Source: Tetradesmus obliquus
Taxonomy: Eukaryota; Chlorophyta; Chlorophyceae; Sphaeropleales; Scenedesmaceae
Length of the DNA: 64,000 nt
Assembly: GCA_030272155.1 (NCBI GenBank)
Contig: CP126205.1
Coordinates: forward strand, 980,501 to 1,044,500
Direction of reading: 5' to 3'
Made by a program: the position numbers and the translations under genes. A model generated the notes under the pieces. That model ran no database searches. It worked only from the letters and a program-made list of their open reading frames with translations, and was not told the origin of the DNA. How positions within the stretch are numbered: the stretch's first letter is position 1; every line of letters begins with the position of its first letter. Positions 34,422-45,059 of this stretch are shown in pieces.

Positions 34422-35242
34422 ATGCAGCGCTCCCAGCAGGGCCTTGCTGTGGCATACGCCCGTCTGCTGCAGATCAGGAGCTTTTACTCTTCTGCAGCAG
34501 CAGCCAGTGCAGATGCGGTGAGCATGGTCTCGTACCCGGAACTGCTAACACGTACTACTTCATAATCGCGGTGCTGACGGGGCTTCTTCGTTCCGCTCGC
34601 AGCCGAAAGTGAAGCTGTTAATCAATGGAGAGTTCAAGGACAGCAGCACCGACAAATGGATCAACGTCACAAACCCGGTGGGTGGACTCACACTGCTGCA
34701 ACAGCATCATGTTTTCCTTTTCCCTGCAACATCAACAGCCTTCCTGGCCTGCGGGTGCTGCATTCGCTGAAGTTACTCGTTCATATTGCAACTGCTATGC
34801 CACGGCATCCATGCGATGTTTACCATCTGGGTGACCTCTCACTTTTCAAGCCCTAGCAAGGTGGCATGCCGCTGCCTTCCCATGTGATCGAAGCCAGCCC
34901 TGACAACCATGTTTAATTGCAGCATGCTCACTATTGATCGCATTCTGATCGCATTCTGACAAACTGCATGCAAATATCACCTATTGATTGGCTCCAGCTT
35001 CCTGAGCTGGCAGCATGCTCGACCCTCTGCCTCCTCTCAGGAGAGTCTGACTTGTCCTCTGTCATGTGTCTCCTGCAGGCAACGCAGCAGGTGGTCTCCC
35101 GCCTGCCGCTGACGACAGCAGCAGAGTTCAACGCAGCGGTGCAGGCAGCAAAGGACGCGTTCCCAGCCTGGCGTGCCACAGCCGTGCCAACCAGGCAGCG
35201 CGTCATGCTCAAGTTCCAGGAGCTCATACGGCAGCACTGGGT

Positions 35243-35281
<39 letters not shown>

Positions 35282-38200
35282 GCACGGCTTTTCTATTGCA
35301 CATGCGGGCAGCAGCGGGCAGTTCCCTGCAAGCAGTAGCCGTGACCTGTTGCGTGGGTGCCGCCCGTCAGTAGTAATTTGAGCGGTTGCCCTGATCGACT
35401 TCTGCCAGCACCTAACTGCTGATCAGACAATGCCTCCTGCTAGGGATGCATCACCCTCACGAATGAAAGTTAAAGCTTAGCGCTGCTATGTCGCTGCTGT
35501 TAACTACCTGCTTACCTCTGTCATCCCCTGCAGGATGAGCTGGCCAAATCTGTGACCACCGAGCAGGGCAAGACCTTCCAGGATGCAAAGGGTGACGTGT
35601 TCAGAGGCTTAGGTGGGTGAAGCAGCTCAACTTAAGTCGCCACATTCAATCAAATACAAGACCGTGCTTGAAGCAGCATTGATGGCAGCCAGGCATCACA
35701 AGCAGCTGTACTGCATTGCTCGCCTGTGCACTGCAGCAGTGCATGCCAAGCTTGCCAGGGACTGCAAAGCTCAGCCCATATAACTGATGCAGCAAGGACT
35801 GGCCCACATCCTTTGGCTGCTCAGCTGCTGCTGCTGCTGCTGCTGTGCCTCAGAGGTGGTTGAGGCTGCATGTGGCATTGCGCCAATGCTGATGGGTGAG
35901 ACGCTGGAGAACGTTGCTGCAGGCATCGACTGCTACAGCCTGCGCCAGCCGCTGGGGGTGAGTTGTGTTTGTGTTTGTCTGGCTGGCACAACAGGATGTG
36001 AAGTTGATGGCACAACAGGATGTGAAGTTGCTGCGCTTGATGGCAATCGGTTGATGGCGATTGTGCAGCAACAGCAGCAGCAGCGCTGCAGGCTGCATGC
36101 CATGAAGTTGTTGCTAGTGTCAGCAGGGATAAGCCCTGCAGCAGCAGGCTGGAGAACGTGGTGGCAGTCATCGACTGCTACAGCCTGCGCCAGCCGCTGG
36201 GGGTGATTTGTGCTTAGGAGTCAGCTGTGTGCCGTTCTGAAAGCAGCTGCACAACCGCAGTAGCTGCAGCATGTGGCTGCAGGCATCAACTGCTACTCGC
36301 TGCGCCAGCCGCCTGGAGTGAGTTGGGCAGACTGCCACTTGTACGGTGTTTGACAGCTGCATGAGCAGTAGCTGCGGCGTGTGGCTGCAGGTATGGACTG
36401 CTACAGCCTGCGCCAGCCGCTGGGGGTGAGTTGTGTTTGTGTTTGTCTTGCTTGCACAACGAGTTCTAGGGCTGCTGCGGTTGATGGCGACCGTGCCGCA
36501 ACAGTGGCAGCAGCGGCAGCAGCAGCGCCGCAGGCTGCACGCCATTCAAGTTGTTGCTGGTGTTAGCAGGGATATGCGCTGCAGCAGCAGGCTGGAGAAC
36601 GTGGCTGCAGGCATCGACTGCTACTCGGCGCGCCGGCCACTGGGGTGGAGTTATGGGTGCAGTGCATGATACATAACATGACATAACATGTTACTCCTTG
36701 CAGGTGTGTGCCGGCATCTGCCCCTTCAACTTCCCGGCCATGGTGCCGCTGTGGATGTACCCCATGGCCATCACAGCTGGCAACACCTTTGTGCTGAAGC
36801 CCTCAGAGAAAGACCCGGGAGCTAGCATCATGCTGGCTGAGCTGGCGCTGCAGGCGGGACTGCCAAAGTGAGCAAACATGTTGATAGATATGGTGGTTTG
36901 CAGCTGTGCAGAGTGCTGCTTGGTTTTGGGGTCTCCATGCAGGGATCAACACAACATGCTGAAGTGCTGCTCAGTAATGCACTGCACAGCAGCATGCGTG
37001 TGTTGTGGAACATAAGAGGCAGTAGGTGCCGTTATGCGCGTGAAAAGCCGAGGCGTGTGTTACTTCACCTACTTGCTGCTGTGTTGTTTCAGTCTCCCTG
37101 GGCTTGTTTTGCGCTTCACTTCTTTGTTTCCTGCCGCTTCTGCCGCACCTGCCTGAGCTGCAGGAGTGCGCTCATCACCACGCACTTCCTAGCTTGCACA
37201 TTGGGCCTGTTGATTCCCATTTTGCTGTTCTCCGGCATGCTGACTCCTGCACTTGCTGCAGCCGCCTGTCTCCTCACGGGTGTGCTCAACATCGTGCACG
37301 GCACACATGACGTGGTGAATCACGCTGGACCGCTCAAGTGTGTTTCCTTTCTTGCTTGCTGACGTGTCACGCTATGCTGTGCTGGCTTGCACGGGTGTGC
37401 TGAACATCGTTCACGGCACACATGACGTGGTCAATCACATCCTGGACCACCCCGACATCGCTGCTGACGCAATCCGCCTGTCGTCTGGCGCGTTCCATGC
37501 CTGTTTCATGCCTTTTGTTATGCTACCTCTCTCATCTGTTGCACCTGCTTGATGTGCTGATTCACAGGGGTGTGCTCAACATCGTGCACGGCACGCATGA
37601 CGTGGTCAACCACATCCTGGACCACCCCGACATTGCTGCCGTCAGTTTTGTGGGTGGTGACGCAGCGGGGCGCTACATCTACAGCCGCGCAGCAGCAAAC
37701 GGCAAGCGCGTGCAGGTGCGAGCGCGTATATGGGATTTCAGCTTATGCTGCAGGAATGATTGCAGGGTGAACCAGCAGCAGACGGCAAGTGTGTGCAGCT
37801 TTGGCCGTGTCTCTCGTGGCGTGCTGCACACTTGTTTTGACGCTTTGTATGTGCTGGACTTGGTACTGGACCACGGCGACATCGCTGTAGTCAGCTTCGT
37901 GGGTGGTGATGCAGCGGGGCGCTACATCTACGGCCGCGCAGCAGCCAACGGCAAGCCCGTGCACGTGCGGGCGTGTGTTAGTGGCAGGGGTTCAGGTTTT
38001 GAGCTTACGCAAAAGCCATGTGGTGTGAGTGTTACTGCAGAATGAAGCAGGAGCAATCGGGAAGTGTGAGCAGGGTTTGCTGCGGGGTGTACACATCAAC
38101 TCCACTGTCATCATTCAACCACGTGCGCCACTGCAGTTTTCCTGCTTCTCGTGTTGCTGCGCAGTGTAACCTTTGTGCCAAGAACTACGCAGTGGTGCCT

Positions 38201-39401
38201 GATGCAGACGTTGATTCTGCAGTCAAGGCGCTGACTGGCGCTGCTGCTGTCCCTGCTTGTTGTGTGTTTGTTCATGCAGTGCAACCTTGGTGCCAAGAAC
38301 CACGCAGTGGTGCTGCCAGACGCAGACGTTGACTCCACAGTCAAGGCGCTAACTGGCGCTGGCTTTGGTGCTGCGGGGCAGCGCTGCATGGCCATCTCTG
38401 CCGTGGTGTTTGTGGGCGGCTTTGAGCGTTGGCGGGAGCCAATGCTGGAAGCCGCAAAAACACTCAAGGTGGGCTGGGGCAGGCATGCTGATGGTCCTTT
38501 CTGTTCTGATTCAACGTTCCCTTCTTGCCTAATGAGCCTGTCATTGGCTCCCCAATCAGGCTCAGCTGGTCTGGTCTGCATACATGAAGGTCTTGATTTG
38601 GCTGACTGGCGCTGGCTTTGGTGCTGCGGGGCAGCGCTGCATGGCCATCTCCGCTGTTGTGTTTGTGGGCGGCTTTGAACGCTGGAAGGAGCGCATGCTG
38701 GAGGCTGCAAAGACGCTCAAGGTGGGCTGGAATGCATGGCTTTTTTGGTCTTGCTGCAATTGCCTTATGCGTTCTACATGGCCATGCCTGCCGTGATGTT
38801 TGTTTGTGGCGTCGTGTGCTGGACGGAGCCTATGCTGGCTGCTGCAAAGGCTCAGGTGGGCTGGGCGAGATGCATGCATGCATGCATGCATGCAGGTGTT
38901 TGCATGACTGTTTGGTATTGCTGTGTTTGCCATTGTGCAATCTGCATGGCCATCTCTGCTGTTGTGTTTGTGGGCGGCTTTGAGCGATGGCGGGAGCCTA
39001 TGCTGGAGGCCGCAAAGACGCTCAAGGTGGAGTATGGATGCATGCACATGTTCCGCAGGCCGTGGGGTCCTGACGCTGACGTGGGCCGCGTGATTATCTG
39101 CTCTGCCTTGTGTCCTCTCCCGGTATGCAATCAAACTGTGTTTGCAAATTAAATATATCTGAATATCTGAATATCTGAATCAAACTGTGTTTGCAGATTG
39201 ATTGAAATCTTCTTGCTGCAGGTCAACGGCGGCATGGAGCCCGATGCTGACGTGGGCCCCATGATCACGCCAGAGGTCACATGCAACCAGAGACTTCCCT
39301 TCTCCCCTTTTTGTTTATCTTGCTGCAGGTCAAAGGCGGCTGTGGGCCCCATATTAATCATAGACATGCTGTCTGTCTTTTCAATTTAGGGTTGTGTGTG
39401 C

Positions 39402-39442
<41 letters not shown>

Positions 39443-39897
39443 AGGTCAACGGCGGCATGGAGCCTGATGCTGACGTGGGCCCCATGACTGCTATGAGCTG
39501 CTGTCTGCTTTGAAAACTACATTATGTTGCAGCGTGCCCTGTTGCTGCTGGTTCTTCTGCTGCAGGCCTAGGCCAATGGGGGCATGGAGCCTGTTGTTGA
39601 CGCGTGACCCATGATCAAATTCTCTGCCAACCACCACAACCGTGACCTCGACTTTACTGCCACCCTGCGTGTATTGCAGGTCAACGGCGGCATGGAGCCA
39701 GACGCTGACGTGGGCCCCATGATCACGCCAGAGGCCAAGCAGCGCGCAGAGGCGCTCATCCAGGCAGGCATCGACCAGGTGCGTGCAGCTGCGGGGGGTA
39801 GAATTCAGAGGTACACTTTAAATAAGGTCCTGCTGGTGTCACCTCAACGTTGCTTGCATTCTTACCACACTTTCATAGTGACCCTGCCTGCTTGCTC

Positions 39898-39947
<50 letters not shown>

Positions 39948-41128
39948 ACCTCTGGTACTATAACAGGGCGCGCAGTGCCTGCTAGACGGGCGTGGTGTGA
40001 TGGTGCCTGGTTATGAGAAGGGCAACTTTGTGGGACCTACGCTGCTGGCCGGAGTCAAGCCACACATGGACTGCTACAAGCAGGAGATCTTTGGGCCCGT
40101 GCTGAGCTGCTTGGAGGTGGGTGAACTCACATGGTGTTGGTATGTTACGTTCATTGTTGTTACTTTGTTGTTGCATGAGTAATCCACCGCAGCAGCAGCT
40201 ATTGTATGCAGATGGGTTGCAAGGCACACATGGAGTGCTGCATGACAGCATGCTTGTATGGATGCAGACAAGGTTGTATCAATATTTGCTTGTCACTCCA
40301 CCTTGCTGCATGCTTGCTGTGCCGTGGTGTTCAAACGCCACGCCTATTGGTTGTGGCTGCAGGTGGACACCCTCGATGAGGCGATTGCGCTGGTGAATGC
40401 CAACCCCTGGGGCAACGGCACAGCCATCTTCACCGACAGCGGCTCAGCAGCACGCAAGTTCCAGCACGACGTACAGGTGAGGCAAGAGTGCTGCAAAACG
40501 TCTGCAGTGATTAAGGGTTTTTTTTTCGCACGGCTAGCATGGCATAGTCATTTTCACCGACAGCGGCTCAGCAGCACTCAAGTTCCAGCACGACATGCAG
40601 GTGAGGCAAGAGCGCTGCACAAGGATTGTGGGGCGTGATTCTTGGGTTTCTTTGCCATGCTCACCTGCTGTCGTTGTAGCTCTGCATGCTGACCAGGCTG
40701 GACACATTTCTCAGACAATGAATATATGTTTATCGGTTGCAACTGTTCTGCTGCAGCTGGGCATGGTTGGTATCAACGTGCCCATTCCTGTGCCGCTGCC
40801 CATGTTCAGCTTCACAGGCTGGCGCTGCATGCCAACCATCTTAGCCAAAGTAACCCAAAAGCCTTATTAAATTCGTCATATCTGCTCAATCATTCTGCTG
40901 CAGGTTGGCATGGTGGGCATCAACGTGCCCATCCCCGTGCCGCTTCCAATGTTCAGCTTCACCGGCTGGCGAGGCAGCTTTGTTGGCGACCTGCACATGT
41001 ATGGCAGGGCAGGAGTGCAGTTCTTTACACAGCCCAAGACAGTCACAGCAAAGTGGACGGCGCCCAGCGCTGCAGGCAGTGCTGTGGCGGGCGGCAGGAT
41101 GCCTGGCTTGGACAGGGTGGGGGCGTAA
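34422..41128 (+). CDS. ALDH6: Methylmalonate-semialdehyde dehydrogenase (CoA-acylating), mitochondrial
   Basis: Exons: 34422-34517, 34603-34677, 35079-35240, 35534-35612, 35854-35957, 36704-36867, 37568-37715, 38280-38468, 39680-39778, 39967-40116, 40363-40476, 40904-41128. All junctions keep phase and give 534 residues, the usual family length. The N-terminus [20 protein letters not shown] is Arg-rich and acid-free, followed by FYSSAAAA, fitting a mitochondrial presequence. Diagnostic blocks in order: [21 protein letters not shown] (oxyanion Asn), TFVLKPSE (cofactor-site Lys), [30 protein letters not shown] (catalytic Cys), [25 protein letters not shown] end. The family oxidises malonate and methylmalonate semialdehydes to acetyl-/propionyl-CoA in valine, thymine and uracil catabolism. 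Introns are full of partial exon copies, so automatic gene finders may mis-splice it. Confidence 0.93.
35241..35280 (+). repeat. (CAG)n tract starting in the donor of ALDH6 exon 3
   Basis: The donor reads GTGAGCAGCAGCAG and continues as an uninterrupted CAG run of about 13 units. Confidence 0.9.
36139..36650 (+). repeat. Four donor-side echoes of ALDH6 exon 5
   Basis: Copies of [17 protein letters not shown] end near 36205, 36317, 36427 and 36650. Three retain a GTGA(G/T)T-like donor; the last has TGGAGT. Two larger units also repeat the following intron sequence (GTTGTGTTTGTGTTTGTCT). Confidence 0.9.
37258..37475 (+). repeat. Two acceptor-side echoes of ALDH6 exon 7
   Basis: [15 protein letters not shown] occurs at about 37279 and 37397; the second extends to ILDHPDIAA. 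Acceptor AG has become ACG or CACG in both. They lie upstream of exon 37568. Confidence 0.9.
37850..37969 (+). repeat. Donor-side echo of ALDH6 exon 7
   Basis: Encodes [20 protein letters not shown], then NGKPVH and the donor GTGCGGG. It matches the exon 3' half. Confidence 0.9.
38125..38262 (+). repeat. Acceptor-side echo of ALDH6 exon 8
   Basis: GCGCAG acceptor, then [20 protein letters not shown] with KALTGA, missing one codon relative to the exon. Confidence 0.9.
38597..39028 (+). repeat. Three donor-side echoes of ALDH6 exon 8
   Basis: 38597-38720 repeats [20 protein letters not shown] through KTLK with a GTGGGC donor, including the catalytic Cys. 38811-38857 keeps only [10 protein letters not shown] plus donor. 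38938-39028 keeps [20 protein letters not shown] and on to KTLK. A (ATGC)n run lies between the last two. Confidence 0.9.
39222..39617 (+). repeat. Four acceptor-side echoes of ALDH6 exon 9
   Basis: GCAG acceptors followed by [18 protein letters not shown] (39222), VKGGCGP (39329), [14 protein letters not shown] (39444) and a decayed [11 protein letters not shown] (39567). The true exon starts at 39680. Confidence 0.9.
39405..39441 (+). repeat. (CTG)n tract fused to an echo acceptor
   Basis: Twelve CTG/GCT units ending CTGCAG, directly before the echo starting at 39444. Confidence 0.9.
39900..39948 (+). repeat. (CTG)n tract near the acceptor of ALDH6 exon 10
   Basis: About 15 units, some 18 bp before the exon start at 39967. 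Confidence 0.9.
40537..40600 (+). repeat. Donor-side echo of ALDH6 exon 11
   Basis: [17 protein letters not shown] followed by the same GTGAGGCAAGAG donor context as the true exon at 40476. Confidence 0.9.
40753..40830 (+). repeat. Acceptor-side echo of ALDH6 exon 12
   Basis: CTGCAG, then [20 protein letters not shown] with GWR; the similarity then ends. Confidence 0.9.
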
Positions 41129-41140
41129 GGTTGTTGCTCG

Positions 41141-41209
41141 ATTGCGGTGGATATCATCATCATCATGTTACCCATCAAGCCATAGCATCAACACCATTGC
41201 GGTGGATAT
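41141..41209 (-). mobile_element. 41-bp LINE-B stub with 14-bp target-site duplication
   Basis: ATTGCGGTGGATAT occurs at 41141-41154 and again at 41196-41209. Between them, 41155-41195 reads on the minus strand as the 3' end of LINE-B (DAMA stop, then TAACATGATGATGATG), as at 61601-61640. It lies just after the ALDH6 stop. Confidence 0.85.
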
Positions 41210-41286
41210 ATGTGGCAAGCGCAGTAGGAGGTGGAGTGCGTGCTGTGTTTTTTGCGTGCTGTAGCTGGTGCCAGCGTTTGTGAAAC

Positions 41287-41443
41287 GACAGCTTTGTTGG
41301 TGACCTGCACAGTTATGGCAGGGCAGGCGTGCAGTTCTTCACACAGCCCAAGACCGTGACGTGGAGGTGGTCCGCTCGAAGCGCTGCCGGCAGTGCAGTG
41401 GCGGGCGGCAGGATGCCTGGCTCAGACAGGGTAGGAGGTTGAA
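41287..41443 (+). repeat. 3'-side echo of ALDH6 exon 12, after the stop
   Basis: The frame stays open: [20 protein letters not shown], then a diverged tail ending [12 protein letters not shown] and a stop. It could serve as an alternative C-terminus only if spliced in. No good upstream acceptor is seen. Confidence 0.85.
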
Positions 41444-41662
41444 GGTGTAATGACATTCTGTGTTGCAGGTGCGCATAGTACACAGGAGAGGCGTTTGATG
41501 CAGCACGCTGCGTGTGCTGTGGTTGCTCTCTGTGTTGTAACGTGGGAACTTGGTGTTGCAGCCATGTTGCAGGAGTAGCCGGAGTTTGCAGGTGTTGACA
41601 TTCGTGAGACGCATCACAATCCAATCGGCTGGCTTGTGGTGTCACTTTCGTGGTTGTGTGGG

Positions 41663-42133
41663 ATTTACAACATGCCATACATGGCCACTAGGACAGTCAA
41701 CTTTGAATGACAGTAGTACGAAACGGTAAAGCAGGCATACACATTCCCCCATTACATGCAATTTCCACTACTGCCACTCCTGCTTCTTGCGAGGAAAACT
41801 TCACCTTCAATCTGAGCTACGGTGTCAACCAAGTGGCGTCACTGACAAGGTGTCACTACCCAGGCTACCAAGGACTACAAGAGGATGGAAGACTGTCAGT
41901 GCCGTTGCCCCCGAAGGGCATCGTGGCTCTTCGGGACGGCGCTGACCAGGTGTTGTTATGGTTGCAGGTAATACTAGACGACGTAGGAGCAGAAGCAGGA
42001 GCTGCACATGCTAATCTGAGGTTCAGCAGCCACGGTGGCCTTTCGGGGGACCACTTCTTGCCATGTGAGTGCGCATTATGTTGCATGATGCTGATGCTTG
42101 TAATGAATGCAATTCGGCAACTTTCCTTATATG
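41663..42133 (+). repeat. 471-bp direct repeat, copy 1
   Basis: Nearly identical to 43754-44224; the one difference I see is CAATTTCCAC against CAATTTACAC. It carries an open frame with SCEENFTFNLSYGVNQVASL and a splice-like TTGCAG|GTAATA point. It looks like part of an exon of a secreted-type protein. The parent gene is not recognised. Confidence 0.9.
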
Positions 42134-43753
42134 GTACCAAGCGCTACACCTGTAAGTTTTCTGGTGGGCGCCCCGCAGCTTCGCAGTCCCTGCTGTGGCT
42201 GAGGCTGTTTGTGGGGCAGTTTCTGTATGTGTGTTCCGAAGCCGTTACCGGTACTTGTCATTCGACACGTAGCACGTATCCGTGACCGCGCAGTAGCACA
42301 GGCCTCCAGCAGCCCACCTCGGTGTCGGACTATTGCAGCGACTTCCCTTCAGGTAACATCAACAGCAGCTCGAAACAGATAATTTCAGTGACAGACACAG
42401 CAATGAGGTGCCTCCTGGGTCATACACACATGCACTTCCCCACATAGCTTCACCTCGCCTCGGCTTTGCTGCGACGTTATTTTAATTCGTTCGATCCTTA
42501 CACCTTCATTTTACGGGTGCACATTATCCACAGCCTTGGCCAGCTTTATAGTCCCAACCCCAGAAGGCAGCTACCATCACCACAGCAGCAGCTACAAGTA
42601 CTACCCAGCGTATCACAGCAACGTTTTGGCGGCAGTTTCATGCACGATACTACAGTCACACATTAATACAGTACGCTCAGCGTGGCTGGGCTGTCATTCA
42701 GCGTGTATAGCATCAGATACAGCAGCAGCTGTCTGCCAGCCTAAACAGGTTACAGCATGCACTTTCCGCTGTCAGCTCCAGCAGCAGCAGACAAACCACA
42801 TGTCTGCCACACAGACAGCAGCGCACCTTGCTATCAGCATCACGCAGCAGTTAGCAGTTAGTGGCATGGGGACTGGATGTTGGGCCACCCATTGACATCT
42901 ACAGTGACTAGAGCAGCCGGAGCACCTACATTGGCTGCCACACAGTCAGTATGCGGGCTGTCCAGAACAACAGCATCTGCCTGCTATATGCAGTGGAGGC
43001 AGCAGCAGCAACAGCAACAACAACAGCAACAGCAGCGACAGCAGCGGCGATGTTGTTTGTGGTGGATTATGTTTTGATGTTGTGTTATCGTGGTATGCGT
43101 CTGTTCGGGGGGAGGGTGACGGGCAGGTTGGGCGTGTGGTGTGGCCTGCTCTGAGAGGAGCAAACACCGGAAAGTGGGGCGTTCGAAGGTACACGTTGCT
43201 GGGCGATGCTTTTTTCATGAATGTTTTGTGCACACATACACAGCCTACATGTCGTCGCAGCATCGGGTTTGGGAGGAAGGGTTTGGAGACTAGCAGTGTT
43301 GGTGAAAACCAACACTGAGAGGTTCTGTGCAGTTTTTTGGTTTTTTTTTGTGTGTGTGTTGGGGGGGGGGGGTTACGTGGATTTTGCTGTCTGGTGTACC
43401 TGGCACACCTGTTGGTGTAGCAGGTACTACAATTTTTGTAGTGCGTGAAAGAAATCCTGCAAGATGGTGCAGATACCAGGCGACCCAGAGCAGCACAGGC
43501 TGCCCATACAATGTACGCGATATTTATTTCACACCTACACGTTACACCTGACTTTTTGCATGTACTGACGCACTCATGAACTGGGAGTTACTGTTATGTA
43601 ATAAGGAACTAACACATGCCTATACTGTCAAGGGAAGAGTAGGTGCTCATACACCAAGGAGGTATCCTCAATGCATATAACACATCCCATACGATCACTC
43701 GCACGTGACGATGGGGAGCGCTGAGCGCCCGTCGTCTGATAAAGGACGACAAA
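42134..43753. other. Spacer between the 471-bp repeats
   Basis: No gene recognised. It contains a CAG/CAA tract at about 43000-43050, a T-run followed by (GT)n and 12 G at 43335-43371, and AT-richer sequence. Confidence 0.5.
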
Positions 43754-44224
43754 ATTTACAACATGCCATACATGGCCACTAGGACAGTCAACTTTGAATG
43801 ACAGTAGTACGAAACGGTAAAGCAGGCATACACATTCCCCCATTACATGCAATTTACACTACTGCCACTCCTGCTTCTTGCGAGGAAAACTTCACCTTCA
43901 ATCTGAGCTACGGTGTCAACCAAGTGGCGTCACTGACAAGGTGTCACTACCCAGGCTACCAAGGACTACAAGAGGATGGAAGACTGTCAGTGCCGTTGCC
44001 CCCGAAGGGCATCGTGGCTCTTCGGGACGGCGCTGACCAGGTGTTGTTATGGTTGCAGGTAATACTAGACGACGTAGGAGCAGAAGCAGGAGCTGCACAT
44101 GCTAATCTGAGGTTCAGCAGCCACGGTGGCCTTTCGGGGGACCACTTCTTGCCATGTGAGTGCGCATTATGTTGCATGATGCTGATGCTTGTAATGAATG
44201 CAATTCGGCAACTTTCCTTATATG
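43754..44224 (+). repeat. 471-bp direct repeat, copy 2
   Basis: Offset of exactly 2091 bp from copy 1. The copies end abruptly on both sides and the termini are not TG..CA, which argues against LTRs. Confidence 0.9.
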
Positions 44225-45050
44225 ATTTGTGTTGGCGCTTTGATGCTGAGTGTGTTGACGTCTTGACTTGAAGCTTATACTCTTGGGCATGGCAGCTTTT
44301 GAGCCGAGATCACCACGACACCTTGCACCGTAGTGGCGGCTGTGCACTGGCTGCAGCTGCACAGCTGCGCAGCGAGCTGCACTTGTGTTTTTTATGCTAG
44401 CGGCTATAGGAGGTGGTGTTGCCGCAATGCAGATTGCATCATGCATGATGCATATGTTGCAGGGCCGTAAGAGTGTGGCTGTAGTATGGCGTACTGAGCC
44501 CGATCGAAATCCAGGCCCCAGACATGTGCGTGTCAACTCTGTCACTCTTTCCTGTGACTGCCTCAAGATCTGAACGTACTTTTAGCGACAACCAAATCCC
44601 CAGCATCGGCAGTGCACTCACAGCTTCGGTGGTTGCACATGAAATTTCTGGTCAGTATCTCGAGATACTGTTCCATATCTTGCGGCAGCAGGCATGATTC
44701 GATCCGGATTTGATTAAGGTATTAAAGTTTCAAAGGAGAACATGCCTTCTGCCGCCAGACATGGGTCCGCGAGCGTAAATACGCTCGTCAAGCACAGTCA
44801 ACGCACAGAAGAGGAAGCCTGTCACTGACAGTCAGACCTGTCAACGCACAGCGCATGTAACAGGTGAATCAAGACCAACTCATTCACTACTGTGACGCTG
44901 AGAAATAAATTTCGCGCATTTGAAATCATCACAGGTGTCTTTGGTGTTGCTCTCGCCTGCCAGCTGCGTGAGTCCCCATGCAGTTGGCTTGCCACCATCA
45001 AGCATTGCACCGACCAATTACAATTACTCCTTGATGCCAAGATGACTTTT
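44225..45050. other. Region without a recognisable gene
   Basis: Short reading frames only; nothing I can assign. Confidence 0.4.
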
Positions 45051-45059
45051 TTCAACGCT

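Noticed and set aside
38597..39028. A second ALDH gene
   Set aside because: The extra ALDH6 fragments are partial copies of exons already in the gene, in the same order and introns, and do not form a separate full set.
42949..43050. CAG/CAA tract as a poly-Gln gene
   Set aside because: The surrounding frame is short and has no start, splice or domain support.
41663..44224. LTR or TRIM retrotransposon
   Set aside because: The 471-bp repeats do not start TG or end CA, have no flanking duplication, and I see no primer-binding site or polypurine tract between them.
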